Source: Hydractinia symbiolongicarpus
Taxonomy: Eukaryota > Cnidaria > Hydrozoa > Anthoathecata > Hydractiniidae
Length of the DNA stretch: 64,000 nucleotides
Direction of reading: 5' to 3'
Assembly (NCBI RefSeq): GCF_029227915.1
Contig: NC_079875.1
Span: 19,959,001-20,023,000 of the forward strand
Under the pieces are notes generated by a model. It saw nothing but the letters and a program-made list of their open reading frames with translations, did not search any database and was not told where the DNA came from. Both the position numbers and the translations under genes were made by a program. Positions within the stretch are counted from its first letter, which is position 1. Every line of letters begins with the position of its first letter. Positions 30,614 to 42,466 of the stretch are shown here, piece after piece.

Positions 30614-31765
30614 ATGAGTCCTGATTTTAGACGTGTCCAATTTGAAACATCTGCCAAAGCAAAGAAGATATCCAGTTTTTCAGTTTGCGAAATAACAAAG
30701 TTACAGACAAGAAAAGACCTTGAAATTAAAGGTCAACACACAGGTACTGCTAAAGTATTAGAGAAAGGTGATTTGACGAAAGAACATGCAGTATGCTGTG
30801 AAGTCGACAAAAAAAAGCAATTTGTCGCACACTCGCCCATAGAGATTGATCGCGAATTCAAGACTGAAAGGGAGAAAAACCCTTCTGAGCCGTTTGACCA
30901 CGAATCAGACGATGAAGAAAGCTTAAACGAGAAGCCGAATCATTCCTACATAAGTCTGATAGCAAATGCCATATTGGCATCAACGGAAAAGAGACTGGTA
31001 CTTAGTGAAATATACAGTTACGTGTTGGGAAATTTTACATACTTTCGTGATAAGGGTCCCGGCTGGAGAAACAGTATTCGTCATAATTTGAGTCTAAATG
31101 AGTGTTTTGTAAAAGCTGGTCGAAGCCCAAACGGAAAGGGACACTACTGGGCCATAAATCCTGCGAATTATGACGATTTTTCGAAAGGTGATTTCAGAAG
31201 AAGACGTGCGCAAAGACGTGCAAGAAGAGCTATGGCTTTTCAAGATCTACCAGAGCAATGTCTACCATTTTGGTATCATCCGTATTTTTCTCGAGCAAAC
31301 TATTTTTCTACCAGTTACAGTAGACCGTTTAGCGCACCGTTATTTCCGACATCTCCAACATCGCCACCTTTATCGCCGTTTCAACCCACGTCAACGACGT
31401 GCTACGAAAAGCGAAGATATAGCTATCCAACCGAAGTAACTAAACATAAGGAGCAAGTGATAGTGAAGAAACGCGCGTTCGACGTGGAAAGCTTATTAAA
31501 AGAAGATAATAAAACGGACGATAAATCTCAACAGGTTATATTTACTTCCCGGTTACCATCCCAAACTTTGGGAAATTTACCTGACTGTTGTCAAACTAAG
31601 CGGCGTTGCTTGATACAATCAGTGCGTCACAGCACTGTACTACCAACAACTGGGCTGACGCCGTTCGAACACTACCGAAACTTGTACCATTCAGCATTAT
31701 CTGCGTCTGATAAATATCGCAGATGCCCGCCGAACGAAAAACTTCGCGTGCCTTTTTGTACATAG
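30614..31765 (+). CDS. foxQ2: Forkhead transcription factor, FoxQ2 type, single coding exon
   Basis: ATG 30,614 to TAG 31,763-31,765 encodes 383 residues without interruption. The forkhead domain is residues 107 to about 205: it begins KPNHSYISLIANAIL, has the recognition helix WRNSIRHNLSLNECF, and ends with wing 2 DFSKGDFRRRRAQRRARRAM. That basic GDFRRRRA end is characteristic of FoxQ2. A motif FDVESLL (residues 289-295) fits the EH1-like Groucho-binding consensus, and FSVCEIT (residues 22-28) is a weaker N-terminal candidate. The region after the forkhead is rich in P, S, T and Y. FoxQ2 marks the aboral/sensory or neural territories in cnidarians. A CAACTTTTAG acceptor-like site at 30,597 suggests a spliced 5' untranslated exon. 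No AATAAA is clear downstream. Confidence 0.9.
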   Translation: MSPDFRRVQFETSAKAKKISSFSVCEITKLQTRKDLEIKGQHTGTAKVLEKGDLTKEHAVCCEVDKKKQFVAHSPIEIDREFKTEREKNPSEPFDHESDDEESLNEKPNHSYISLIANAILASTEKRLVLSEIYSYVLGNFTYFRDKGPGWRNSIRHNLSLNECFVKAGRSPNGKGHYWAINPANYDDFSKGDFRRRRAQRRARRAMAFQDLPEQCLPFWYHPYFSRANYFSTSYSRPFSAPLFPTSPTSPPLSPFQPTSTTCYEKRRYSYPTEVTKHKEQVIVKKRAFDVESLLKEDNKTDDKSQQVIFTSRLPSQTLGNLPDCCQTKRRCLIQSVRHSTVLPTTGLTPFEHYRNLYHSALSASDKYRRCPPNEKLRVPFCT

Positions 31766-31908
31766 AACTTAAAAACAATTTAATACATTAATTATTTTAT
31801 AGAAGTAAAATTATCTTTATTTTGTTTTATTTAATATTTCTTGCCAAAGTGAATATAAAATTAGTAAAAAATTGGGAACCGAGTTTTCTCTGAGAAAGAA
31901 TTGCATAT

Positions 31909-32342
31909 ACTAGTCGTTAGCCCGTGGAAAAAGGACGGGTTCGCCCGTCCTTTTTATACCGTATTGCGTGCTTCTCGCTATTGCGCAGCTAAGCTACCAT
32001 TTTGCGTGACAGACAGACGTATTCGAGTATTATAATATAGATAGCCGTTAACCCGTGGAAAAATCCACGGGGTCGCCCGTCTTTTATATATCTCATTTCG
32101 TGTTTCCGTAACAGGATGCGGCTTTCGCGGACAGACAGACAAAATACGGTTATTATTAAAGAGACTAGTCGTTGCCCGTGGAAAAATCCACAGGTTCGCC
32201 CGTGCTTTATATTTACCCGTCGCAACAAAGTGGATAAAAATATATCGCATTTGATATTCGTGTTTCCGTAACATCATTTTCTAACTCAGCGGGGGGTCCA
32301 CGCAGAGATAGACAGACGGAATACGGCTATTATTATAGAGAT
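31909..32342. repeat. Three CCCGTGG-hairpin repeat units in a row
   Basis: Units start near 31,909, 32,040 and 32,164. Each opens with a variant of TAGTCGTTGCCCGTGGAAAA and closes with GACAGACAGA and TATTATA..AGA. The third is nearly identical to 26,558-26,737; the first two are shorter and more divergent. The head-to-tail placement suggests each new copy targets the tail of another. The array lies 144 bases after the foxQ2 stop. Confidence 0.8.
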
Positions 32343-34326
32343 GAGTGGAAAATATATTTGTATATTTTAGAAAAACAAATAAAACTTATTGCATTTTATA
32401 ATAAGCAAAATAGATCTTTCGTATTTTTTTTTCTAATGTTGAATGAAAGAAACCTGAGAAGAAATGCGCTACAGGAACTAAATGGCGGTCTCCATCGTCA
32501 AAAGTATAAATTTAAAAAAAAGAAATTTAAAATGTTTTTTTCACAAGTGAAGGTTATTTAAGATTATTTTTCTAAAAGTGTTTTAATTTTGTTAGGTAAA
32601 ATACATCAGAAATGGAAGCTTTGAGCTAAAAAAAAGTAGAGCAGTTTTAAAAACAGTCAATCGCAGACATTCCAAAATTTCCGAAAATTAGAACATCCTC
32701 CTGTTTGCAAATTCTAACCTCTCCCGTAGAACTTCTTTTCACACTCTTTGCGTTCAGTTATTGTCAGCAAAGCTTTGCGGGGGAGAGCGTATGATTAATC
32801 CAGCTATGAAGCGTGGGTTTCTTTTCATGGAGGATATTATGAAATAAAAAGTTTCCTTTGGAAGTGCTTGTTTTGTGTTTTAATGTTAATATTTTCCACT
32901 ACGGTATAATTATTTGAAACTCAAGGAAACTGTTACAGAAGTTTTAAACAATCGCACTGATTAATTTAAATTAATAGTTTTGCTAGTAAAAAAGGCTTGC
33001 TCATGACAGGAGAAGTGATTCGATCTTAAATTATAAAGGGGCGTGGACAAGAATATTTATTGGGGCAAGAAGATTTAAAAGCTGCAGCCACTAGACCATC
33101 ATGAACCTGTCAAAAGTTGAGTACTTTGGTCAAAACAAACTCGATTTTGTTTCCTGTACACTTGAAGCGTGTATCGCCATGCTTTACCACATTATTTTAC
33201 AAGTTGAAAGCAAGTGGAGCCAGTCTGGAAAATATGGAAATTTTTTTACAAAATACATGTCTGCTGAAGAAAATTAATATATATGGTGACCAAAGAATTC
33301 TCTAAAAAGAGGGATCTGTTGGGGAGATATACTTTATATTCCCTGCAAGGGATTTAGAGCTAAGCGTTATTATATCTATTGTCTTTACGTTGCTGTTGAG
33401 AAAAAAATACGTCATGTTCAATGTGTTTAAGTGGGAAGGCACTTCTGAGCAATTGTTTCTATGCATATAAGCCAAATGTGAATGACAAAAATCTTGACAG
33501 CACTCGTGGTATTAAAAGAACCTGAGAATGAAGACATTCATATTATTCTCAATACAAACTTCATATCGGACCTTTAATATTGTTTTGACAAAATATGGTT
33601 TTTCCGCACTCCATTATAGTTAAACTAATAAGTATTTTGCGGTAAATGGGAACCTTATTTTTAGCTAGATGTTTTGACAAACAACAGAACACACACACAC
33701 ACTTCTACAGAAAAAGCTCCAACATTTTACCCAGGTCTTTTTTGTGTGCTATATTAGTCTATATTTGCGAAATAAAGTCTTACAACTAGGTAGACTTTTA
33801 ACGAAAGTCACTTTGACATAAAACCTCAGATTACCTAAAAAGTTCTGTCTTTAATCTTGACGAATTTTCGACCTTGAAGAGACAGTCGCTTCTGCTAGAA
33901 TAAAGACGCCTGGTAACGAGACAGGAGCGAAACAACAGTAATAACATTTCCATGGAAATGAAGGCACTCGTGACGTTAACCTTGTCCCCAGAAATCCTTT
34001 TTTATTTTCTGATATGCGTTGGCGCAGCGCATGCGATAAAGAACTGGTAAACAAGATTGCCGTGATGTGACATGCTTTTCAGTTCGATTATAACAAAAAT
34101 AGGCACACGATATTGTATTTATCTAAAACTTCTTAAATCATTATAAGATGGGGTAGTATCAGCGGTCAAACATAAGCGATCATCTCTGTCTGTACATATG
34201 ACGAACAAGCGGCAAGCGGGCAGGCAGGTCTCTAAATCCTTTCAAATGTCGTTTTTTCTTACATTGGCAAAGATAGGTGAAATCCCATGCATCTTAACGA
34301 AAGGCTATTGAAAAAAAGTTGCGGGT
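32343..34326. other. Non-coding stretch downstream of foxQ2
   Basis: AT-rich with a short (CA)n at about 33,691-33,700. No gene or repeat match seen. Confidence 0.5.
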
Positions 34327-34488
34327 ATGGAGAATAATGTTATTGTGACCGATTTTCCTGGTTCACCATGTGAAACGAGATATAATTCGCTCTCTCAATT
34401 TGTTGATTACGTTCCGTCGATATGCTGGGCGGAATCCTTAAAATTGCCTTTGATAAGAGAGACAGCCATGAGCCTGGACGTAAGGTTA
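34327..34488 (+). CDS. Candidate first coding exon of an unknown gene
   Basis: ATG 34,327 in a GGGT-ATG-G context opens 54 codons with non-random content (VIVTDFPGSPCETRYNSL, FVDYVPSICWAESLKLP) and reaches a consensus-like splice donor CTGGAC/GTAAGG at 34,489, in phase 0. Read through, the frame stops soon after. No second exon can be fixed with confidence; an acceptor-like ACCACGCAG at about 35,193-35,200 is one option. It may be chance. Confidence 0.25.
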
Positions 34489-37400
34489 GTAGTATCCACG
34501 CTAATAAAAGCTTAAGCGTCTTTGAATTTGCATAGGTTTGCTTAAGGATTACTAAAATGTGTAAATTATCGCGTAAAAATATTTTGAGCTGTTGACATCT
34601 GTCGAACCATGGTTGCATCTGGTTTGATTAAATTTTGATTGCATTAACCAGTTAACTTAACTTAAAACTTCATGCTTTTTAAATTTCACTGTGATGGCGA
34701 AGGTCTGAAGCTAGACCATGTTTTTGAGGTTAGTGGTAACATTTTGCTATCAATGAAAATAGCTTCAAGCAGGAGAGTGATATATAATATGAAATACACT
34801 TTTAAAAAAAGTTGTCCTTAACAAAGATGATTTATAACTAAATACAATAATTAAGAACAACAATTATTACAATTCAATACATTATGCAAGCTAATATTGA
34901 CAAAGGTTTACATGGACTTAAATAAACTAATTTGACAGTAATGCTAATAGTGATCAAACAAATAACGCGTTGCGAGAAGGTATGGACTGACGTGTTTTGA
35001 CAAATTCTTATGTGTTTTAACTCTATTTGTAATAACTCTAGTATAGCTTTAGAAGTATTAAAAAAGGTTTCCGAAGAAAGAGTTTAATGGTAACCGCAGT
35101 TCAATATTTGTAAAGAAAGTTATAGCAAGAAAAGGACTAGGATTAAATGAAGTAACTTTCTAGCTGATACAACTGCTCACAACAACTGTACCACGCAGGA
35201 ATGTCATTCAGGGAAAAAATACTGCCACGCAGGGAATACAACAACAACAACAACAACAGCCAACAAAATAGAATCTTTGATGAACACGTCAGCGATGAAT
35301 ATTACAAAAATTGGCAAAAATCTTGTCACGGCGGTAAACGAACGCTGACAGAACTGTCATTCTTCAGTGTGACGCAAGTACTGTTGTCTCGCATGTATAG
35401 ATGACACTACATCGCCCAGATACTGCAGATCTGTAGGTAGCGACGAGCTGGAATACTTTTAGTAAAAACGTTAAGGTTGTGTTAAAATTAGCTGTAAGGT
35501 ATTGCAATTGCTGATATGGAAATCCAGAGTGTAAACCGATTTGCGTACCTCGCAAAAAATGTCAACAAGCAAAAGTCTGCCAAAGTCGGTAAAAAACTTC
35601 GGTAAACTATTGTTACTTGCGCAAATTTAACCATACTTATCAAATAAATTTAACACAGTTCTACCGTACAATTCTTGAAAAAAATTAATAATGAAAACAG
35701 AATACATTAACAAATTCTCCCTTTAGGAACAACTTAACCCAAAATGCATAAAAAATGTTAGTCGGCTAAATTGTGGTCTGTAAACATGATTGTCCGGTGG
35801 AATAGCCAGTACAAAATTTTAATACATACAAAATATTTGTCACCAAGCCAAATTTGGTCACATGGTACCAACGTTTTTGTCGAAAACAATCCAGTTTTTT
35901 AAAACAACACTTTCCACTTGTATAACTGATACATTCTAGAGCTGAAATAAAATGCAATGTATTAAATTCAATGCAAATTGGTTGAATTCTTTACAAGTAT
36001 AACTCTAAAAAATATTGTAGTATTGTAATTGAAATTAAATTTTAACACTTCTTAAAAAAATTAAAATTTCGTTAAGTCTGAATAAAACGCATTCAAGTGA
36101 CAAGATTTCCGAGGAAAAAGATACGTATGATTTTTGTTGTGTTAGACGGCATAAACATTCTTCATTAGTGTTGGATGGTTGTGTGATTGCATTGCACATG
36201 CGGGGTGATCGCTCTCTCCGTGGTGATCGCTCTATGTGTATTGGACATTTTGTTAGTGATGACCTTTCTCTGAAGGATACACTATCCTTGTCTGTGGTTA
36301 GTGATTTTGAGTATCTTTTTTTCTGCGTTGAAACACCAGCCTATAAAATTAAAGATGTTAAGAAACACAGATTTTTAGGCAAAAAATACGCGCGTTGTTT
36401 ACAGTGTTTCTTTGTTTACATGAAATAACCTACAAGAAGAAACACGAGGTGATTCAGATCAATCACTGACAACCGTGGCATAACCTGCAGACCACAAGTA
36501 ATCGTCGCAAAGTGAAAAAGCAGTTAGCAGCAGCTACGAGGCGGCTTAATAAGCCATCAATCACTAGCAACGCAACCACGTGATTACGCTTGTAATCGCA
36601 ATTCTTTATCTTGATCACTCATCTTGGACATGTTTTCACAACGACATGGGCCGGTCAGTGTAATTTGCGGTGATGAAATGAACACGGCATTAACTTATCT
36701 CTAATTGCTGGCTCTTTAGTGGTTGTTATTTACAAAAAAACAATCTAATTAACAAAAAACAGTTAAATTAAAACAACTGCATCAAACGTTTCCGGAATAT
36801 AATCAAACTATCACAACACCTCCTCCTTAGACGCTTTAATAACGCGTTTACTAAAAAGCTTGACTATAAATGACAAAACAAAGAGGGGGAGATCGGCTAA
36901 TCAAATCACGTGTTAATGCTCCATTAGCCTACCATTGCAACATTCACAAGATCGCGTTAGTTAGCTTCGAACCGCTAATTTACTCCTTAATGTCACCGAT
37001 GAAAGAAAATGCGTCTCCAAAAAATACGTTGGCGGTTTTTAATCATGACGATTAGTTACTGGGACTAATTATGCCTTGAGACAGTCAAACGAGTCAATCA
37101 AACAACAATCAAAAAAAATCAACAGCGGACGTCCCGTTCGCTATTAATTGGGCAACTCGAATACTTTGGTACACTTTTCTCAAAAACACCTCAAAGATAA
37201 GGACAATAATATACGGCCAAAACCCTGAATCTCCAAGGGATAAAAAAATAGACCGAAATATGCAATGTCAAGTAATCGAAAATGTTTGTATCCCTTAATC
37301 AAACACACAAACAAATAATAACAATTCAACTTTTTTAAAGGTTAGTAGTAATTTTCTTCACAGATTTGTCTACTTATCCTTTGAAGTTCATGTTATACGA

Positions 37401-38489
37401 TTTTGGACTATATGGCGCCGCATTAATAGTTCGCCTTAGCATATATGCGAGTTGACGGTAGATTCCAAGCTGACATCAAAACACAATTATTGTGACATAC
37501 ATCACATTTTCAAACCTTGGCGAACAAAATCGACACGTCTTATAAGTTAAAATTAGAAATGGCGTTGCGACAAGATATTCATTATCGCTTCTTGGTTTCC
37601 AGAAATTGGTAGTTAGTCGGCAAATTAACAAGTCACAAATTTCACCAAACAGAGCTCGTTGCGTTCATCGTTTTATTTCAATTAGTCCATTAATCACTTT
37701 TCTGAAAAGATAATAAATTACATAAACCAAAGCATATTACTGCTATATTAAAACCACTGAACACATTAAGTTCGTACCGGAAAATACAAATAATTAAAAA
37801 TTGCTACACATACGGTGAGCGCTGGCGTTATGTTGGAATTAACTTTATTAAGAAATTAAAACACTTCTTCTGACAGGACATTCACTGGTAGTTGTGAATG
37901 AATATCTTATGTAAGTCATGTCATGTTTAAACACACATGCTAAAAAGGAGAGGCGAAATTACTTCCATCTTAAAAAACATCATTAACATGTAGGTAATGA
38001 GCAACTAAAAATAATAAAAACTTTATTAGGATCCAAAGGCTGTACTCATTTTATAGCATAGACACTTCACAGTGTTCGTAGCAAACTTTATACATTTTAA
38101 AGCTACGCCTATACACTTTCATAGTTCCTAGCAAACGTTGTACTTTTTATAGCTAAGCACTTTTCAGGGTTCGTAGCAAACTTTATACATTTTATAGCTA
38201 AGCATATATTCTTTACAGGTTTCGTAGCAAAGGTTATACTTTTCACAATTTAGGAGAATGAAGTCAATTTTGTCAGAGCACCACAATAAATTCAGTTAAA
38301 AGTGAATTTATGTAATTGAATGGCGCACAGAGATTTAAAATTTCTTAATTTTAGGATATATTAGAGGAATTTAGGTTCTTGGGTTTTCGGAGGTTTTTGG
38401 GATATATTTTCTAAACCAAGAAAAAAAAAATGCGAGATAAGTAGGTCGCCAAATACGCCCTTTGTTGTAAAGCTGAAAAAGTAAAAAGC
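34489..38489. other. Long non-coding stretch, with small tandem repeats
   Basis: No gene was recognised. It contains (CAA)n at 35,238-35,257, a small duplication of GGTGATCGCTCT (36,205-36,230), and a minisatellite at 38,045-38,240 listed separately. E-box-like CACGTG is absent, but CCACGTGATT occurs at about 36,578. Regulatory content cannot be judged by eye. Confidence 0.4.
38045..38240. repeat. 45-50-bp minisatellite, about four copies
   Basis: The unit is GTTCGTAGCAAACTTTATAC followed by ATTTTATAGCTAAGCA and a variable tail. Copies start near 38,076, 38,126, 38,171 and 38,220. Confidence 0.8.
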
Positions 38490-38491
38490 TA

Positions 38492-39770
38492 CCTTAGGAG
38501 TACTAATTTTCACGAGTATTTATTTTCGCGAGTCAAAAAAAGTTGTACTTTGCGGGTATTAATTTTCGCGAATCAAAGAAATTTTGATTTTTCGCGAGTA
38601 TTAATTTTCACGAATTGTTCGTATTTTGAATTTTCGCAGGAATTAATATTCGCGGAAGTAGGCTTTAAATAAAAAAAATGTAATTTATTAACTTTGCATT
38701 CCACGAGAAACCTTCCAAAACTGGAAATTGAAGCAATTAAAACACATGTTCTAACAAAATTGCCACTTTCTTACTAATAATAAGCGTGCATGCCTATTGT
38801 TTACTGTGTCACAAACGTTCAAAAAATGAATGGGATTCTTGATAATCTACTTCAAAAAGAAAAAAATGTTCGAAAGATGACTTGAATCAGAACTCATAAG
38901 CAAAGTAAAACTCCGACAGGATTAAAAACGTGTCTCGGAAACAACATTATCTCTTGTGATTTCATAAATATGACGCAGAAAAGCATAGTTTTCAGTGCGG
39001 CAGTAAGAGGATTGCACGTATACAAGATGAGCTGGAAACCCGCGGAAGGAGAAATACTTGAATGTGTCTATGAGGAAAACAATCCCTACGATGTTTTTTC
39101 TATTAAAGTATGCAAATCAAATAATGCACAACGTGTGGTGGGACATCTTCCAATGGAGATATCAAGGATTACTAAATTCATACTACAAATGGGTGCAAGA
39201 GTACAAGCAACGGTAACTGGGAAGCATTATCGACGTAGCCCTCTCATTCAAGGTGGACTCGAGGTTCCTTGTCTTGTCGCCGTCACAATACTCAGCAGCA
39301 TAACTAACCATTCATTGATTGCCCGGTATGAACAGTTGTTAGGGGAACTCTATCTCGAACCAAGAAATGAAGAGATAATAGGGACGTTCTTATCCGTCAT
39401 CCATGAGAACGATTTCGTGGGAATCAGCAAACGTACGCCGTGTGTGGCTTCGTCAAGCACAAAAAATAAAAAGAAGGAGGAAGTTCGGTCAAGAGACATT
39501 CGAGACATGTTTGGGAAGAAAAACAAACGATGTGATAAAGTTGTAGTCGATTAGGTTTTGGGAATATATGCGTGGTATTTTTAAGGTTGTCTTGTTTATC
39601 ATCTCTACCTGATAAATTTAGCTTTTTTCACGAGCATTAATATTCGCAAATTTCAATTAAAAAAGAAATTCGCGGGTATTAATTTTCGCGAATTTAACAT
39701 TGCGAAATATTTCGCAGACATTTAATTTCGCGAAAATGGTCAAAAAACGCGAAATTTAGTACTCCTAAGG
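38492..39770. mobile_element. TA-flanked inverted-repeat element carrying a HIRAN gene
   Basis: The left end CCTTAGGAGTACTAATTTTC and right end AATTTAGTACTCCTAAGG are inverted repeats (about 17 bp nearly perfect, extending less well), bounded by TA at 38,490-38,491 and 39,771-39,772. Length 1,279 bp. Inside both ends, many TTTTCGCG(A/G) words in both directions alternate with TATTAAT (38,520-38,660 and 39,617-39,745), resembling binding iterons. The TA duplication fits Tc1/mariner-like mobility. No transposase is visible; the only long frame is the HIRAN protein. Confidence 0.75.
38970..39554 (+). CDS. HIRAN-domain protein encoded within the inverted-repeat element
   Basis: ATG 38,970 to TAG 39,552-39,554 gives 194 residues, intact. 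Residues 7-105 fit a HIRAN domain: AAVRGLHVYKMSW, EENNPYDVFSIKVCK (the NPYD turn seen in HLTF), RVVGHLPMEISR, then MGARVQATVTGKH and GGLEVPCLVAV. The C-terminus is lysine- and arginine-rich (KNKKKEEVRSRD) and could be a nuclear signal. In HLTF/RAD5 HIRAN binds 3' DNA ends; here it stands alone without helicase. Position between the element's inverted repeats suggests it is carried by the element. It could bind its ends or be a captured host fragment; the sequence does not decide. Confidence 0.65.
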   Translation: MTQKSIVFSAAVRGLHVYKMSWKPAEGEILECVYEENNPYDVFSIKVCKSNNAQRVVGHLPMEISRITKFILQMGARVQATVTGKHYRRSPLIQGGLEVPCLVAVTILSSITNHSLIARYEQLLGELYLEPRNEEIIGTFLSVIHENDFVGISKRTPCVASSSTKNKKKEEVRSRDIRDMFGKKNKRCDKVVVD

Positions 39771-40132
39771 TATAACGTTCTATTTTTTAAAGATAAACTG
39801 TTTTAATAACGCAATGTGGTTACGCTACCTTCGTAGGTTATTCCTTTTAATCTACGACCCTCATACGCCATTTTAACGCCTAAGCACGGAATAATACGCC
39901 ATAAGGGCATGAAATGCTTGTACAGTTTTGAGCGTTTTTAATCACTAGCTATTTTAATTTTGCAATGTTATAATACATTCAACCTGCATATTTCTATGTT
40001 TTATAATTGACTAGACACGCATTCTTCTAAAAAGATTGTTGTTTTTTATACTATTGCGATGTGAAACAACTAGATTAACTTGAAATGCAAAATGTTCACT
40101 TTGGCGCCCTATTATAGCTACAAAGAACTTAA

Positions 40133-40839
40133 CCCTATTCGGTCCGGGGGGGGGGGGGGGGCGGATTCCGCCCCCCTGACGGTTTTTTTTTAATAACTCC
40201 GGATTGCTTTCTTATATGGCTATGATACTTACTGAGTTTCAACATTTATCTATTAGACACCTGCATGCTAAATTTTTAGGTCCCATACCTTTCAGAGGCT
40301 TTGATATTGGCCATTACTCGAAACTACCCCTAAAATCTCTATGAAATCCTTATAATGGGGAAAATATAATAACTCCTGTTAGGATTATCCTTAGAACTTG
40401 AAACTTGCAACACAACTTTGTTTCATCAAGAAGAATCATTTTGAATAATTTTGACACGTGACTAATCCGATTTCCCGATTTTGTCGGATTTTACCCGAAA
40501 ATCGTAAAAAACGGATTTTCGGGCAATTTTTTATCCGATCCATGTAAAAACCGGAAGATATGTTAAAAAATTTTTATTTAGCTTTCAGAAACTTCAAACA
40601 GAATGTAAAAATTCGCTCTAGAACAAAAGTAATTATATTTTAAGCAGAACAATTTTCAAGCTTCTGATGACGTCACAGAAAATGTGCTGACGCAAGCAAA
40701 AATTTATTGCCGCCATTTTGTTCCTTTTATGATGTACTATAAGTGTGCCAAGTTTGATTCAATTTGAACAATCCTATGAAAAGTTATTGAGGCCCCCCCC
40801 CGGTCATAGTATGTTCGAAAAACCCCGGACCGAATAGGG
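40133..40839. mobile_element. piggyBac-type MITE with TTAA duplication
   Basis: The left end CCCTATTCGGTCCGGGG and right end CCCCGGACCGAATAGGG are perfect 17-bp inverted repeats. TTAA flanks both sides (40,129-40,132 and 40,840-40,843), the target duplication of piggyBac elements. The element is 707 bp, non-coding, with an 18-G run near the left end and a C run near the right, which extend the inverted repeat into homopolymers. Confidence 0.85.
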
Positions 40840-40872
40840 TTAAATTCTGACTATTTAGAAATAATTTAACAC

Positions 40873-42466
40873 AATAGACCTATTTCAATATCCATTTCCA
40901 TTCCGCAAAATACACAGCCGGAATAGACATACTAACATGAAAACGAGGTTAGTTTAGAGACAATTTTAATTTTTCAGCGAAGTGATGCACATATAGTTTG
41001 TTTACCTTTATTATTTCTCAAGTTAACTTGTCAAATGGGCAAATTATAAACTTTTGGTAAAAAAATAGAACATGGCACTTATTTTATACCCATTGGGCTT
41101 ATTAAAATTGTTGGGTTATATTTTCTTCTAGTGTTTAGCTGGCTAGCTAAGGGTGGTTGGTTTGGATTTTATATTTAGTTACACTAGCACTGTTATTGGT
41201 TACTTCTAGTTAGCTAGTTGGAGCTTTAACCAATGTTTTGACATATATATACACTTTATTTTTTGTTATTGGATATCTTTTATTTTTAAAACATCTGTAA
41301 ATAACATTATGACTTGGCTATCCTAAGCATGTTGGGTTGGTGGTATTAGACTGAATATTGTTCTTCATCATGTTTTATATTCAAATGAAGTAAGAGCAAT
41401 GCAATCACCGAAGGTAATACTCATAAGTATCCTTGAGCCTTGATTATTTAAAAATTATGACCTGTAAGAATGTTACGGTTACAGCTACAGCTAATTGTTG
41501 TTGTTTTTTAAATTCACAAAATGTTCTGTCAACAAGTAGTATATTTCTATAAGTATTGCCAGATTGTTATTCCACATCAGGTATAACTATGGGTATTGTA
41601 ATTTATTTGTACGTAAAAGCAAAGATGAACAACTTATGTAAAAATAATTTTAAGGGTGCTCTTCTTAGACAAATCTAATAGAATTAACTTAAAAACTTTT
41701 TTCTGTATTATACTTGTTGAGTTTCCTAATTTAAGGTACTGTAAGAGGGCAATAGAATTTTTATACAGAAAACTATGTATTTTAATGAAATAATAATCAA
41801 TAGGCATTTTTTTGGGAGGGGGGGGGGATGATTTCTTTAAAAGCTAATAGAATTGTAGATGAACAAACCGCTCACGATTTGTTTCAAGTCACATGTTGTT
41901 TCAATGCAATAATGTTTAGCCACTTAAGCTGGGCAGCACTCCCTTAGATATGTTTAATACTTGATCGATTTACCAGCAGCATTTTCAGTTGTTTCTTCAC
42001 CTTCTGAAAAAAAAATTGTTCATGCCAGAACCGAAAAAATAAACAATTTGTGATTAGTATTGTAGGTTTATCATTTCTTGAACATAATATGAATATGAAC
42101 AGACAAACCAATACCAAAACAATAAACAATTTGTGATTACTGAGTACACTGGGTTGAGCCAAAATGCTTTGATGTTGTCTAGCTAGCTAAACTTTAAAGT
42201 TGCCATAAATACACACTTAATATCAATAAATATTCATAATTTTTGTCACACTACCACTACCCTCAATATACTTGTATCCACTACGATCCTTTCAATATGA
42301 CAGTTGAAAATTATAAAACCAACATTTGTTGATAATTAAGGTCAGAACAGCTAGTAAACAACTGGGCGTCCTGAACTTTATCTTAGCTAACCTCGTTTTC
42401 ATGCAATGTTTTGATTTTTCGCCACCACGGCTGATCATGAAAAGGCGATATTGAAATAGGTCTATT
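40873..42466. mobile_element. Inverted-repeat element, left copy (about 1.6 kb)
   Basis: The ends AATAGACCTATTTCAATATC and GATATTGAAATAGGTCTATT are inverted repeats, followed inside by CATGAAAACGAGGTTAG and, at the other end, CTAACCTCGTTTTCATG. The first 1.07 kb is found inverted at 49,100-50,136. No coding frame is convincing. The superfamily is unclear because no clean target duplication is seen. Confidence 0.7.

Noticed and set aside
36168-36428. 86-residue plus-strand frame
   Set aside because: It contains a small internal duplication and no family features, splice sites or codon pattern that would support coding.
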